Source of the DNA: Branchiostoma lanceolatum
Taxonomy: Eukaryota > Chordata > Leptocardii > Amphioxiformes > Branchiostomatidae
NCBI RefSeq assembly: GCF_035083965.1
Contig: NC_089724.1
Coordinates: 19,052,974 to 19,116,973, forward strand
Length of the DNA stretch: 64,000 bases
Direction: 5' to 3'
The translations under genes and the position numbers were made by a program. Positions 49,377 to 62,887 of the stretch are shown piece by piece (position 1 is the first letter of the stretch; every line of letters starts with the position of its first letter). The notes under the pieces were generated by a model that was not told the DNA's origin, made no database searches, and saw only the letters and a list, made by a program, of their open reading frames with translations.

Positions 49377-52300
49377 ATGGCGGCTAACGGAACCACGTCC
49401 CCGTCGTCTCTGCACGTCTGGGACACAAAGGACAACTTTCTAGTCTGTCAACTGTGCTCTGAGATCTACACCAACCCGAAGCTGTTGCCGTGTCTTCATA
49501 CTTTCTGTGAAGATTGTTTGGAGAGATTTGCCTCTGTGGACGTGGACACCGTGGAGTGTCCCGTGTGCCGAATGAACCACACTATCCCAGACTTGGGTGT
49601 AGCTGGATTTGAAGATAACGGATTTGTGGCGAGTTTGTGCGAGACTTTGTCTGCAAAGGACGCGGACACCAGAGACAGGGAGGTACCGTGTTCGGTGTGC
49701 GGGGACGATGAGGACGGGGAGGTACTGTCGGTGTCCCACTGTATCGAGTGCGGGGACAACCTGTGTCCGGACTGCGCCTTCGCCCACCCCCGGACAAAGT
49801 TCACCCGAGGTCACCATGTCGTGTCCCTCTCTGAGCTATTGTTCGTCAGGAACAAAGGTAAACTTGACGAACGAAGGAAAGATATCGATCAAAATTTCGA
49901 CACGGAAGCCCCGAAATACCGAGCCGCGAGCGAGCGCAGTCTCAGCAAGGTCAAAGGTTTCCTGGAGACCGCTAGTAAGAAGATTCCGTCCTACGAGACT
50001 TCCATCAGAAAGTTAACAGAATCAGAGACACAGAAGGCGCGACAGAGAACCGAGGTTTCCGAACAGATTGCAGAAACCACCAGAAAATATATCTCCGCTG
50101 TGGAAGAACAAAAGAGATTCCTTCTGTCCGAACTTGAGACTATTTACGAGCGAGAAAAGTTGGACATTGAATCTGAGAAAGATTCTCTGAAACTGGACTT
50201 AGTCCGGCTGCGCAGCACCTGTGACTTCACGGAAAAACTTCTGCGGTATGGCAGCGACTTGGAGGTCATTCAGTACCAGAACAGACTGATTGAGAACCTA
50301 CAGGATGTTGGGAACCTCGAGCCGAGGGACGATATCATCGAGGGGCTGGTCGGGTCCGAGCTCATGTTCGTGACGGAGGACGCGGACGTGCAGTACGTCC
50401 TACAGAAGATGGGTCAGCTGGAGACGCGCCTGAGGGACGACACCACCTCCGTGTCCGAGGCAGACGCGAACAGCGCGGACGAGCTGGACGACGTGGACAG
50501 ACCCATCCTGAGGAAGGACGACATTGACGTCATGCGGCTGGACAGTCTGACCAAAAGTACAGACGACGAGAACGACCAGCCCGAGCGCAGAGACTCCATG
50601 ACGCACGCCAAGACCACCAAGCGACTCGTGCTGGACTTCGGCAACGACGGGGAGGGGGAGGGGCAATTCCTGGCGCCGGAGGGGGTCCTGTTCACGGGCG
50701 ATGGGGACATCATCGTTCTGGACTCTGTACAGAAAACCATGCAAGTGTTTGGACTGGAGGGTGAGTTCAAGTCCAGGGTCAAACTCCCGGTCTATCCACG
50801 TGACGTCGTCTGGACTAAGGAGGGTAAGCAGAAGTCGTTAAATCTTTCATTTATACAAAAGAGAACATGATTAGCCTGTAGATATGTATGTATGCGCTGG
50901 TCGTCCAGCCAAACTCACACTTTTCTTGTGCTACAAAGAAAGCTTCTGAGAACCACAAAGTTTCCTTGCTGTACTTAAGTCTACGTACGATAGCCCTACC
51001 AAACACTCTATGTACATGTTACATGTCCTACATTGCAAATACATAGGGTCTGGTGTGGATAATATTACCCACGCAATATAGTACAATAAACACAACACAA
51101 CAAATCACAACACAACACAACAAATCACAACACAACACAACAAATCACAACACAACACAACACAGCAAATAACAACACAGCACAACACAACACAACATGG
51201 GGCTTAAGGTTGACACGTGCACTGTCATCCCGTCATCTTAAGGGAACCTGGCGATGACCGGGAACATGCACGGCCAGGGGTGTGTGGTGATCATGGACCC
51301 GGAGGGGCGGGAGCTGAGGCGGTTCGACGCGGACGGGAAGCTGGAGTTCGTGCACGGGATCGCGGTGGACTCGCACGGCCGCTTCATTCTCACCGATGTT
51401 AGAAAGGTAATAAATCATAATCCGCAACGTTTTAGCTGAGTACTGATACTTGTAATGATACCCGTCGACAAATATGGAATATTACAAAGTAAAGCTAATC
51501 ACTTTATGACTGATGAGAACAGCGTAAGTCAATAGAAAGTCAAATTTGCTTTTCCCCTTTGTAACAAATGAACTTTGCACAACAAAATACTTCACCGCCC
51601 CCACTGCCAACTCTCCTGTCCCCATCGGGTAAACCTGTGTTTATTTATCTTACAGCACAAGGTGACCATCCATTCGCCAGAGGGCGCGCTTGTTCACCAG
51701 TTCGGTAAATACGGGAACGACACCTACTCCTTCAACAAGCCACATTACGTCACCGTCAACAGTAGGGACGAACTTATCGTCTGCGACAGGTCAGACTGCA
51801 CTCATGTTTTTCTACTCATCTTTTTACTGTCGGTTCCTGTTCCTCATTTCCACGGAAGTGTTTACAAATACAATCATTGGCCTATTGTTCATCATCTTGC
51901 AGGAAATGTTTTGTGTTTTTACCAAACTTCCTGTTTTGTCATGTTTCCATTTGTGTCATTTGTTCTCATCTATTTTAGTCCCGTGGTAAAAGGCATTTCT
52001 CTACTTTGGATGAAATGACTTCTTTATTATCTTCACTTTAAATGCATCGCACTTTATCTCTGTCTTTCGTAATGTTCATACAGAGGGAACCATTACGTCA
52101 AAGTGTATGACTACCAAGGCAAGTTCCTCCGCAAGTTCGGCGGCTGCGGGAACGAAGTCAGCAACTTCATCTACCCGTACGGCGCATGCGTCCTGACCTC
52201 GGGGGACAACCTGGACGACATCGTGGTGTGCGACAGCGGACACAACATGGTGAAGATCTTCCACTCGGACGGCAACTTCCACCGCTACGTCCTCACGCAG

Positions 52301-52411
52301 GACGACGGGCTCACGTGTCCCAAGACTGTGGCGCTGCGGGAAGAACACAACCAACTCGTCCTGACCGAGAGGGACAGGTGCTACGTCAAAGTGTACAAGC
52401 TGGAGGACTGA
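49377..52411 (+). CDS. TRIM-NHL family E3 ubiquitin ligase, copy B
   Basis: Four coding exons: 49377-50823, 51243-51406, 51656-51789, 52084-52411. They give 690 aa. The RING starts at Cys24 (CQLCSEIYTNPKLLPCLHTF), with no long leader. B-box 1-like zinc site at about 105-147 (CSVCGDDEDG, HCIECGDNLCPDC, RGHH). B-box 2 is absent: sequence goes directly into coiled coil (about 155-290). NHL blades run from about 418 to the end (FLAPEGVLFTGDGDIIVLDS, HGIAVDSHGRFILTD, YVTVNSRDELIVCD, GACVLTSGDNLDDIVVCDS, TVALREEHNQLVLTE). The shared linker (FVTEDADVQYVLQK versus FITEDADVQYIVQK) proves kinship with copy A. The 1447-base first exon carries everything to the first blade. Poly(A) signals lie at 53107 and 53188. 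The substrate is unknown. Confidence 0.9.
51079..51199. repeat. (CAACA)n-type minisatellite
   Basis: ACAACACAACA runs with recurring CAAATCACAACACAACACAA units in intron 1 of TRIM-NHL copy B. Confidence 0.85.
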
Positions 52412-53644
52412 TGAGCAACAGACTGTTGAATGAATGAATGATATGCATGTGTCTCTATATGATTCATGCTAAGGTTATTTGTTGTAATAAGATTATCAAT
52501 AGAGGGAATGATGCTATGAAGTTACATTTGTCATCTGATAAACGTTTGACCACCAACTTTCTTTACCACTTGAGAAATATTTAACAATCCGTGCAGTAAA
52601 GACTGAAAACTGGCAGCCTGACTAGTATGTATCAAAATACCATCATGCTTATGCTTTTGCACCTCTCAATGGAATTATGTGTCACAGTGTATAACGTTAT
52701 GCAAATTGAATCGATGACGAAAGACTTTAAAACGGTTGATTTGGGACACGGTACTCATTGAGAAATCTTACACGGTTGCAGACAATATTGTTATCGACGA
52801 CTGCCACAATACATGCGCAAGTTGTGACCAAAACCTAATAGTAGTAAGACATACTGTTCAACGTTACAGAATCACTATATATGTTCTGTTCAGCATAAAA
52901 GTCACTCGAAGTCGTGAAATCTTCCAATATATATCCTGCTGAATTAACTTTGTCATCATCAGGAGTGGTTTCATAGAAAGAAACGTTGATAAAAACATGA
53001 TCTGCGCACAACTATTTTCTACGTTCCATTTATAATGTGTTTTTAATTCAAATATGAGCTATATCTAATTTTGATACAAGCAAATGATTAAACAGATATG
53101 TGTTGCAATAAAGACATTAAGCCTGTCTTGTGGAAATGATGGTTAGAATCCTACGTGGATGCTGAATGTGATGATTTGATTGTTGCCAATAAAAGCTCCA
53201 GATTGTGGCGTAGTCTTGTACTTATTATGACTTGTTTAACACGTACCGTTCCCGTTTAATGCAGATAAGTACAATGTACTGATCAAAGTCTCTTTTCAAA
53301 TTAGAATAGGACTAGGATACATTATGGACAAGAGGATAAATCATGCACTAAAATTACTAGTCTGGTGGAGTGATATGTTATTTCCGTATAATCCTGATGT
53401 GTTCGTGACATTATTACATAGGTGCACGTGTTATTAATACTGTTCTAGAATAAGCAACAAATTATATTGAGATATGTTCGATCATTTGTTACATCGTACC
53501 CGTGTACTAGAACATGCTATGTCGTTATGCCAACAGAACGTACTCAGTGCGTGGTGAGCCACACTGTACATGGACGTGTAGCGATCACCGTGAACTGATT
53601 AACCGTACTGGAAACTTGTGTTTCACACCTGTTCAAGCTCGATC
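52412..53644. other. TRIM-NHL copy B 3' UTR and gap
   Basis: AATAAA at 53107-53112 and 53188-53193 give likely 3' ends. The rest is the promoter side of the SAXO-like gene, with no other gene seen. Confidence 0.6.
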
Positions 53645-56600
53645 ATGGTGTCGTCCACTAAAGATGGAACCGTGTGTATTTGTCAGATCTGTGACTGCGG
53701 GTGAGTAGTCGGTTGTACCAAGAGGTTTGAATCAAGATGTAAACCTCATTGGTTGTGCGAAGCAACATTTGTACTGAGAAACAGAACTTCATGTATATAA
53801 CCGTTACTTGGGGAAAAGGGCGGCAAAGCCGGTTTTGGGTAAGTTTTCAAAGCCATGGAGAGAAACTTTGGAGGTAAAGCATTCACAATGTTATCCGGGA
53901 GTATAAACGACACAAATCTCCTGTCCGTCCCCAGTCGGCACCACTGCCCGCACCAGAAGCAGCCGGATCACTTCCAGCGGATGCAGGCCGACCAGAAGCG
54001 ACCTCCAGCGGGAGCTACCGGCACTGAGTACCGGGAGGTAAGGCGCCAGAATCTGGGATTGTTTCCTCCAGTGATGTCATGTCGCCAATATATATACATA
54101 TGGGAATTTCAACAATAACAAAACAACGACCACACGTATTAGGAGTACAATGTAGCATATGCAACATCTATGTCATTGGAAACTTTGATTCATACGTTTG
54201 GGTTTCCACCATTGTTTCCAAGTGAAGTTTTAGTATACTTAGACAGTTGGGTGAATGGTACCAGTATATATACATACATCTCTGCCACCATCCCTTCATC
54301 TCCATTGCACGTCCCTGTTTCTAGCAGGGTCGTGGTATCTCCAAACCAGATTACCCGGATATAATCTCCGTGCTGCTTTATCTCGTCTCCTGGTCGCTCC
54401 ATGACCCTGGGCGGCGCCACTGGCCACACCACGCCGATCGATTCTCACACAAACTAAATTACGTCAGAAACAAATCAATGAGAGCGCTGCTGTTTCCCCG
54501 CGTGTATAAACTCTGCCCACCGCCATCTTGCAGGAGTTTAAAGCATGGCCGACCACGGGAAAACTCAAGAGTCTGCGACCAGAGGTCAAATCCGTGGCCA
54601 CCAAGGATCCTATGCAATTGTCCACCATCTACCGTGACCTGTATATCGCCCACCTGAAGGTAAATATGTGAGAAAGTATTGATCGACAGTGACAGCTACA
54701 CAAATCAAGTTGGCCGGTGTGCCCGCCGGTGATCAGAGGTAATATCGGTCAAACCATTGTTGTGTGAATCCTACTGCAGCTATCATTCGATGGTGTTCAT
54801 ACTAGTTCTCTGTGTAATCATTTCATTTATTTGCCTCTTGCTTCCAGTGTTACTGTTGGCTAGTCATCGACGCAGACGTTAGTTCTTTGATGTTCCGGCG
54901 CCGCAGAGGATATTTCTTTCGAAATACCTCTAAGCGCTGAAACAAGCTAATGCTTAGGTCACGTTTCCAAAGCGGGGCCCGGTCTGGTAGCTTGCGGGAA
55001 CGAAAAATAGGATATAAAAGACAACAAAAGACACAAAACTTTTAAAAAACTACTACTAACTATAAATTGTGTATTTTCTTGATATGCATTTTTTATTTTT
55101 CGTTTTCGCAAACAGCCCGGCCGGGCACCGGCTTGGAAATGTGACCCTAACATAAGGTACCAGTTAGTAACTTACCGTTGTACGAGGTGTGCGGACTTGC
55201 GGACTTGCACTATTTCTGCCATATATATGGAACTGTTTCTATCAGAAGGGCGTGCTTTTTTGTGGAATTGATATATCTTTACGCTTGCGCGAATCTTTCA
55301 CTACTCCAAAACAAATCGATAACCAACCAAGTTTAAACGAAGAATAAATTCCAACAAACACACGTGAAGTGAAAACAAACCAAACCAAAATAAAGCTGCT
55401 CGACCATTTCACAGTCGTCAAGAGGTAGAAATCCAGTATGGCTGTTACAGCGGATTGTTGTACTGTAAGTACACAGTGTAGTGTACTTGTCCTAGTGGTT
55501 TAAGAAGGCAGCATGTCGACCCTTAAGAGTTGTACATTGAATTAAGGATATGGAGTGCTTCTCCGCTCCGACCACTTATCTTAAGCACCTTGTTCCGAGG
55601 AAAACACTTAACAGAACCGAACAGAGGCGTGTAGGAGGACTTCTCGTTGACCCGTTCTGACCCAAAGCTGTCACCTTCGCGCCGAGACAAGATGGCCGAT
55701 ACTGCTGTGCTGTTGTACAGGAGAGCTAAACTACAGCCTTTTCTGCTTGTAGGTCCGGAGGGTTCATTCAAGTTGCATATGTAAAAATCATAACTCTAGT
55801 TATATGTTGATATTGGGGTGGGTGGGGAGCTTTGTAAGAAAATGGGTATGAGGATAATTAAAGACAACATCCATCTATCTAAGAATGTACTAGACCTAAC
55901 CAATCGTGAAATTGCATCAAAACCCAATTGCATCATGCAAAGCTCGAAAACGCAATTGAAACCGAAGCGTTCTTATTTCGTTTCTGTATCCCAAATTAGA
56001 AATAGTGCGTAACTAACCATCTTTACCGTGTTACAAGATAATTCAATTTTTATGTTATTTCCTAAAAACAAGTGTTATATCAATGACCGAACGAACAACT
56101 GGCGTGGTTAAATCTTGGAGCCTACCATCTGACTGGAAGGACAGCCATCTTCACGAATGCATGGCTTTTTATTAGCTATGAATATTTCAGACTAATCCAT
56201 TACTTCATGTTCAGCCTGAGAAGGTGACGTCCCTGAAGCCGACGCGTGTGTATACTCCTCCCGAGGAGAAACTGGAGACGAGCACCACCTACTCAAAGTG
56301 CTTTGCCTGGAAGTACGCCGAGCCGCCCAACAGCCTCAAGCCCAAACCCCAGCTCAACGTGCCCAACGGAGACAACCAGACACCCTTCTCCAAGGACACC
56401 GTCACCAAGCTGACTTACAAGGTACAACTGCAAACCAGCGGATATAGATATCAAGAGAACCCATGTGTATTGGATTGATGAGAGCAGTTACTACAGGATC
56501 GTGCAGATAAAGTAACGTTTTTGTAACTCTCGACGAAGTGGGCCTATAATATCATACTTGAACTTGTATGCTAGTATGTTAGTGCGTTAGTGTCACTTTG

Positions 56601-59600
56601 TTTTAATGTACAGAATATGTCATTTAGCTCTTGAGCTACCAAATGTTCTCAAGATAAAAACCCATTACTGTTATCATGAACAACGACAAATCTACCGGAA
56701 AATGAAAATGTTGAAAAGTTAAGACAATGAACAGTCAATGAGGTTGAAAAAAAAAAAAACTCCTTGGAAGTTGGAACAATGAAGCGGAAATGAGTAATAT
56801 TCTTGCGTGGCTATGTAAGGGCGAGATAGGGACAGAACACATACAGTACGGCTCGTACATATGCTGCAGTGCAAACCCCTTTCCTCACCCCATCCGATAT
56901 GATTCGTTACCCCGAGGATCACCCTGACACGGATGGACGCTAAATTCTGCCTTCTCATTTCGTCCCGTTGCCAGATTTTATTTAATCATGGCGGTGTCGG
57001 CGTGCACGAGCTTGTTTATCATTTGTGTCTGGAAGCGGTGAATAACATAAAACTGCGCATTCAAATGTGGGTGTATGTGGGACACAATTTAATGGTAAGG
57101 ATCTAGACTGGCAAGTTTTATATCTGAACCAATGTTATAATGATCAAGCACACAGATAAACTAAGAAAGAAAATTGAATTACATATCTTTATGATTGGAT
57201 AGGAAAGCGTGAAGAAAGACGTTGCAATTTTCCAACCTTCCATCCTTTTTTTCGGCGATTTGAAGGTGTGATTGCTAGTTCCGTATCTCTCTGAATATAA
57301 GCATCATTTCAAAGTTTTGATGTAGATTATCATTCCTCCATTCATCAATCGCAAATATGAGTATAACGTTGCAGGGATGCATGAGGGCCACTACTAACCT
57401 ATACCTACAGAGCTGCACTGACAAGCTGCTTCATCAACGTTTTAAGACCTTTGATTGACCTGAATTGTGAATTAGTCAGCTGGTACGAGTTCATGATGGA
57501 TCTGTGATATATCGCACCGTGTATTGTTTATCTAGGTCATGGCGACAATATTGTCTGCAAATGTTGAGAGATTTTACATCAGAGACGTTCCAGAATACCT
57601 CGAGATCAATGGGCGTAGTGTAAAATGATATGAAGATGAAAAACAACAACATTACACATGCTGAGCATATGATTGGCACAGGATAATTGAAGGAGAACAT
57701 ATAAGATGACAAAGCTAAAAAATGACACTGGTATATTATTGGGAGTGATATTGGGAATGTCCTGTTTATAACTTAGGAACACCGTGAGAAAATGTTGCCT
57801 TGTTTTCCCACACAGCTATCCATAACAGATTGATTGCTCGTTTGTTGGTATTTACCTGACGACTGGTTGTCGTCACACACAGAACATGACTGCATTTGAA
57901 AGTCTGGACTGTGGTGTGTCAAATGGTTACTAGTTTTCTGGATTTTTATTCACAGACTGCAATACACAAATCGGCTGATGGCGGTGTTGAAAGGTTGTCC
58001 AATCATTATACTCCAATATAGATACCATAATATGATGTATTACATTTAGATGTGTAGTTTTTGTTTCATCCAAGTTCCTCCTTCTTCTGTGTTACCACAG
58101 GAGTTCTCGCGAGAGGAACAGCAGGCGGCCAAGTGTGAGATTATCAAACACAAGGAGGAGCTGGGCACTGACGAGGGGGCCAAGCTTGAGGTCACCACCA
58201 GCAGCTACACGGTAACAAACGTTTGCATTTAGCTTCAAATCTGCAAGGGGACGTTGTTGAACGAGCTTTTCATTCCCGGAACTTCTTGGTCTCATAGTGT
58301 TGGTGAACTTTAGACCATGAAGACCCAAGAATCTTGGGGCACGGAAACTATTTCCCCCTGCATCTAGAGGAACTGGCCCATGTTGAAAATCGCGAGCCAG
58401 TGCTGCTTTGAAATAAACGCCGAAGCTCATAGACGTCTGCGAAGTAGGCTAACGTCACATGTCTGACATCACGAACAGAAAACTGAGACCGCTTTGTCAT
58501 CTGTATCAGCACGCGTAAAAATTGACCTTTATAACACCTCTGGGTCAATGAATTGTCATTAGATCGATACTTTTCTCAATACGTTGGCGTCAGACCTTTC
58601 GGTTGTGTACAGATATCAGGCCAGGCCAACGTACTACAGAACAAAATGCGCAGACTAGAAGTGGTGCTAGCAACAGCTGTAAGACGTGACTGTATGTCAC
58701 CTGATATCGACACGATTCGACAGTATCACTTCCTCATGACATATATCCCGGGACACTAACACCAATGTGTTCTCGCTGTGATCTAACATTTATAGAACAT
58801 AGATGTAACAGCTGCTACAGCTCCCTTTGGCTGGATGCGGACAAAGAATCTTCTTCAATCCGAATGACATTACATTACGTAAAGCTGCAACACGTTTTGC
58901 CGGCACTCCCTGTCAACGCGCGTGTCACCCGGCCCGCTCTCTGGTTTGTTCTGCAGGAGGACTTCCCGGCTCACGGGAACGTGGCGCCGCCCGAGAGCAC
59001 CAAGCCAACCCAGGAGTACATCAAGTCGGACAAGCCTTTCGAGGACGACACCGTCAACAAACTCGACTACGTACCACATCCGCCGCAACCAAGGCCCGTC
59101 AAGAAGAAGGTTAGGCTAGACTCTAGAATTAGAAGTTGATACATAAATACGGTTGGGGGCTTGGGGCTCAAGTCAAGTCAGGTCACTCGAATTTTAGAAC
59201 GTTGTCTTCTAAGTTCCATGTCACATGCTAGAACAACTTCGTTATTTCCAAAAGAACGAAAAGTACTTTGTTTATTAGTATTGTTGTATTATCATGTCCT
59301 GTTGTAAAATAAGACACATAGTATCAGTAACGTAAGCGTAGTGTAACCTAATGTAGCGTAGTCTAAGTATTTGGATGATGCGTCAATGCAGATTGAGTAC
59401 ACGCCGAACAACAAGCCGTTTGAAGGCGTGTCGATGATGAAGGCGGAGTTCCCGGTCCATTCCGCGGGCCCTCACCGGCCGCCCAGCTTCAAACCTCCGC
59501 AGGAATACAAGTCTTCTCAGGCCAAGTTCCGTGACGGCACCACGCAGTCTATGGCCTTCAAACCCTGGCCGCTACCCAAGAAGGAGAAGTGGCCCTGGGC

Positions 59601-61725
59601 CTCACGGGGCATGTACACCTCACCGGCTGACGTCTTCAGGTATTCCCATTGTCTGTCTCCCCGGTGTCAAGCCAAATATCTTCCCCTGCCAGATATTTGC
59701 CCCAACACCGCTTCGGGATTTCTAGTATACCTGAGGGCCACACTCGTGGGCGCGGTAACTTTGAGAAGCCTGAAGTTGGAGCGGATTTTGAGAGGGGAGA
59801 TTGCGCTGTGGATGCTAACCCTAACCTAACCTGAGCTCTAACTTCTTCTTCTTCTTTCCTATGATGCCCACAATCATTGTGATAATTATTCTGGCATATT
59901 GGGAGAACTTCTAACTTCACGCACACTATCCCGCAAATAAAAAAAGATAGACTGGGCGAGTCTTAACAATGGATTTAAGCAGCCAAAAAGGCGTCAGTTT
60001 TCATTACGTTAGGACAAACTAGCGCCTTAAAGCTGAGTCACCTATGCTATGCTATGGTAGTCATCGAAAAATAATCTTCAGGTGTGTGTCTTGTGCCATA
60101 CTCTAGGTGTACCACGTCTTACCGCGAAGACTTCGTGCAGCCAGCCAAGGTGGGAGACCGGCCCAAACCATTCCGTCCCGTCAGCAAACGTGCGGACACG
60201 TCAGACAAGAAAGTTCCCTTCCAGGTTTGTTACAGTGCCCCCCCCCCCCCCACCTTCAACAAAAATCCCCACAATCACACATACTTAAACTGTGCGGGTA
60301 TCATCTTGAGTAACAAAACTTCTCAAAAGTCAAGAAAAACGGAAATGTCCGCCATAAAGCACCTCTAATGCCAAATGACAGTTACTGAAGCAACTGGATA
60401 TGATTTTGGAAATCCAGTTGCTTGAGTAACTGTTATTTGGCGTATCGTATTGCCTGGATGTCTAACCTTCATCGAAGCACCTGTAATTGCCTTGTACTAG
60501 CCGACATTGTGGTTGTCACTTTCCAAGTTGACAACATTCCTTTGCGATCATAATTCAAGGCACAAATCCAACCCGTTTTGCAGGGACAGAGCACCACTCG
60601 CAGTACGTACGTCCCCTGGAACAACACCCAGCCCGTCAAGTCCTACAAGAAGAGTGAGATCTACTCCCCGCCTTCCGAGAAGTTCGTAGCGCAGTCAACC
60701 TATCAGGTAAGATAACACACATACACACAGATAATAGTACACTCACACTGAGTTACAGTGTGTACTTTCGCATTGTGACATTTGGTCACGGCCTTCGACT
60801 CAACGTTTCAGTACCTGTGTACAGATGTGTTACATTGTTCTTGTATCCCCCTGGTTCAGACGAGGTTTACCGGAGAGATGGTATCGCCTGCCCGGTCCTG
60901 CCGCCCCGCATACAAAGACAGGTACGAGGATGGCCGACCTGCTATGGAGGTGAGTACAACAGATCAACCAACTGAGCCTCCTTCTACAGCTAGTTGGTAT
61001 CATGGTCAATAGAAGTAGCTCATGGCCGTAAAACGTCTTTTTCGGTTTATATCTAGGCGCTATATATCGTTTGTTTCCTGGTATCACTCAAGAGCCAAAT
61101 TGCTGTCCTGTCCTTGGTGCTGAATAACAACATGTACTAGATTTCGCCCACTGCTACTAGATCCTGACTGGTCTAATTGTCGATACAATGCGAAGCGCGA
61201 ACAACGTATAATGGCAACCTCCTCATTTGATAATTAACCTAACTTATCAACGTTACAGGCGTCCACAACGTACCGGGAGTGCTTTACTGTTCCTGCCCGC
61301 CCCATGAGCTGCCCGGCCATGAAACTGTCCCTACGGGCGGTTGCGAACGAGGCAGTGAGACAGGGATCAAAATGTACAGCCGTGGTCACCGCACCTGGTG
61401 AGTTCAGAAAGACTATGTTAAGAAGAAAAAAGGAAATCATATTCAACGAATTGGGAATGTGAATTCCTGCATTGTCGCTTGTTGTGCGCTGATGAAGTTG
61501 AGCATCTCTACTATACGATTGGGCTTCTCAGTCAGAGGTACGAACATTACCAGACAGCAGCACCACCTTGCGAATGTTTACGAAGTTTCACACATCTCTC
61601 TAATTTCAGAAAACGACGTTGAGTACAGCCACAAGGCATCCGGACACACGTATTACCGGCTGTCCAAGCGACCCAACACCTCAAAACAGCCTGCATCTGG
61701 TTCCAAAGACTCCAATCCCAAATAA
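53645..61725 (+). CDS. SAXO/FAM154-like stabilizer of axonemal microtubules
   Basis: Twelve coding exons: 53645-53700, 53935-54037, 54534-54659, 56215-56421, 58101-58211, 58957-59109, 59392-59639, 60107-60224, 60584-60706, 60860-60949, 61259-61397, 61610-61725. They give 529 aa. The N-terminus has the SAXO signature: a Cys-rich start (VCICQICDCG) joined by splicing to RHHCPH. The rest is a string of short Mn-like modules with recurring T-x-Y and KP/P motifs (TEYRE, FSKDTVTKLTYK, DDTVNKLDYVPHPP, FRDGTTQSMAFKPW, TTSYREDF, TTRSTYVPWN, QSTYQTRF, ASTTYRECF). SAXO proteins bind inside or along ciliary and centriolar microtubules through Mn modules and stabilise them. Length is between known SAXO1 and longer relatives. 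I cannot tell which SAXO paralogue it matches. AATAAA at 61932 is a likely 3' end. Confidence 0.85.
54957..55147. mobile_element. about 190 bp MITE, copy 2 of family also at 37137
   Basis: The left end GGTCACGTTTCCAAAGCGG and the reverse complement of the right end GGTCACATTTCCAAGCCGG are inverted. The interior shares GGGAACGAAAAA, GACAACAAAAGACACAAAAC and TATGCAT with copy 1. Flanks TTA and TAA hint at a PIF/Harbinger-type site but do not match exactly. In intron 3 of the SAXO-like gene. Confidence 0.85.
60238..60251. repeat. short poly-C tract
   Basis: A C-rich homopolymer in intron 8 of the SAXO-like gene. Confidence 0.7.
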
Positions 61726-62870
61726 TGCCTTCTAGCGGTGTTTGAAAGAACTGAAACTACTGAGCATTTTGTAATTTTGATAGCACAACACCATGTTACC
61801 TCTTCATTCATCAGGCATCTTTTGTAGAAATGACCTCACATTGTCGCACAGTTCGTACCAGTTTCGGGAAATTTTATAAAACGTGATCAAATAAAAAAAA
61901 CAGGTTCATTGTTCTGTAAAAATACTGTTTGAATAAAATCGGAATGTACACATAATGCAAAAATACAATTCTATGACATTTGGAGTGCTTGCTGTTTCAT
62001 CTAATATACCTAATAACTCAGCCCAATGTTTCTATGTAAATACTGAAATGTCTCCTGCTAAATGGAACAAGTGTATGTATGTAATATATAAAACATGTAG
62101 ATTGGTACTTGGAACTCAGGGAGCCTGCTCTGTAGAGAACATCAGCAAAGATGGCCATTAAACATGGCGATGAAACAAATACTACCATAGCCAGTGCATA
62201 CCTTTGACTTGTGTTTCACTTCTAGCTTGACAAGTTGTTACATTTTAAAATGTAAGCAGAAGTTGTGAAATGTGAGAAGTTGTGATGACGGGTATGAAAG
62301 GTGCATTACTCATTTATAAGTCTGACTTCCTCTATTAAACGTTTGATTTCATTTCACCACAGATAACTGATTTATCTTTGGCTAAGTGTACTTTGTTAAC
62401 TGTAGAATGACTCATAATTGTTTGATCGAACAGGCCAATAAAATCACACCATTTCCTCATTATTGTAGTCTAAGGACTTGTATACTTTACAATTGAGAAA
62501 TTCCTGTATCTGATACCTTCTTTTTTTGAACTTCTATAGATCTGGCCTTTATACCAAGGAGTAACAATTAGGTACTGTGCAATCCTTTCAGTACTTCAGT
62601 AAGATGCTATTTCTTTTCTCTGTCAGTGATAGAGGCAAGTGTTACAACCTGGTTAATCTTACTCCCAGCTTTCTGCATATTATTTTACAAATTTGAAATA
62701 CAGCGTTTTTCTTGGACATAGCTATTGACTACATTTCATACATTTCCTTAGCATTTCAAGTTTCAGTGGCTGACTGCATGATAACATGATAATTGATATA
62801 ATATACATGTAGTAACATGTGTAAATTGAAACGAAAGAAGCCGCCAACCAAGCAAGACACGAGATGTAAG
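61726..62870. other. 3' side of SAXO-like gene and gap
   Basis: AATAAA at 61932-61937 should end the SAXO-like transcript. No gene was seen from there to the TCERG1 3' end. Confidence 0.5.
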
Positions 62871-62881
62871 AAAAGTAACCC

Positions 62882-62887
62882 TTTATT
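62882..62887 (-). promoter_or_regulatory. TCERG1: TCERG1 poly(A) signal
   Basis: TTTATT on plus is AATAAA on minus, about 820 bases downstream of the TCERG1 stop, so a 3' UTR of about 0.85 kb is likely. Confidence 0.55.
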
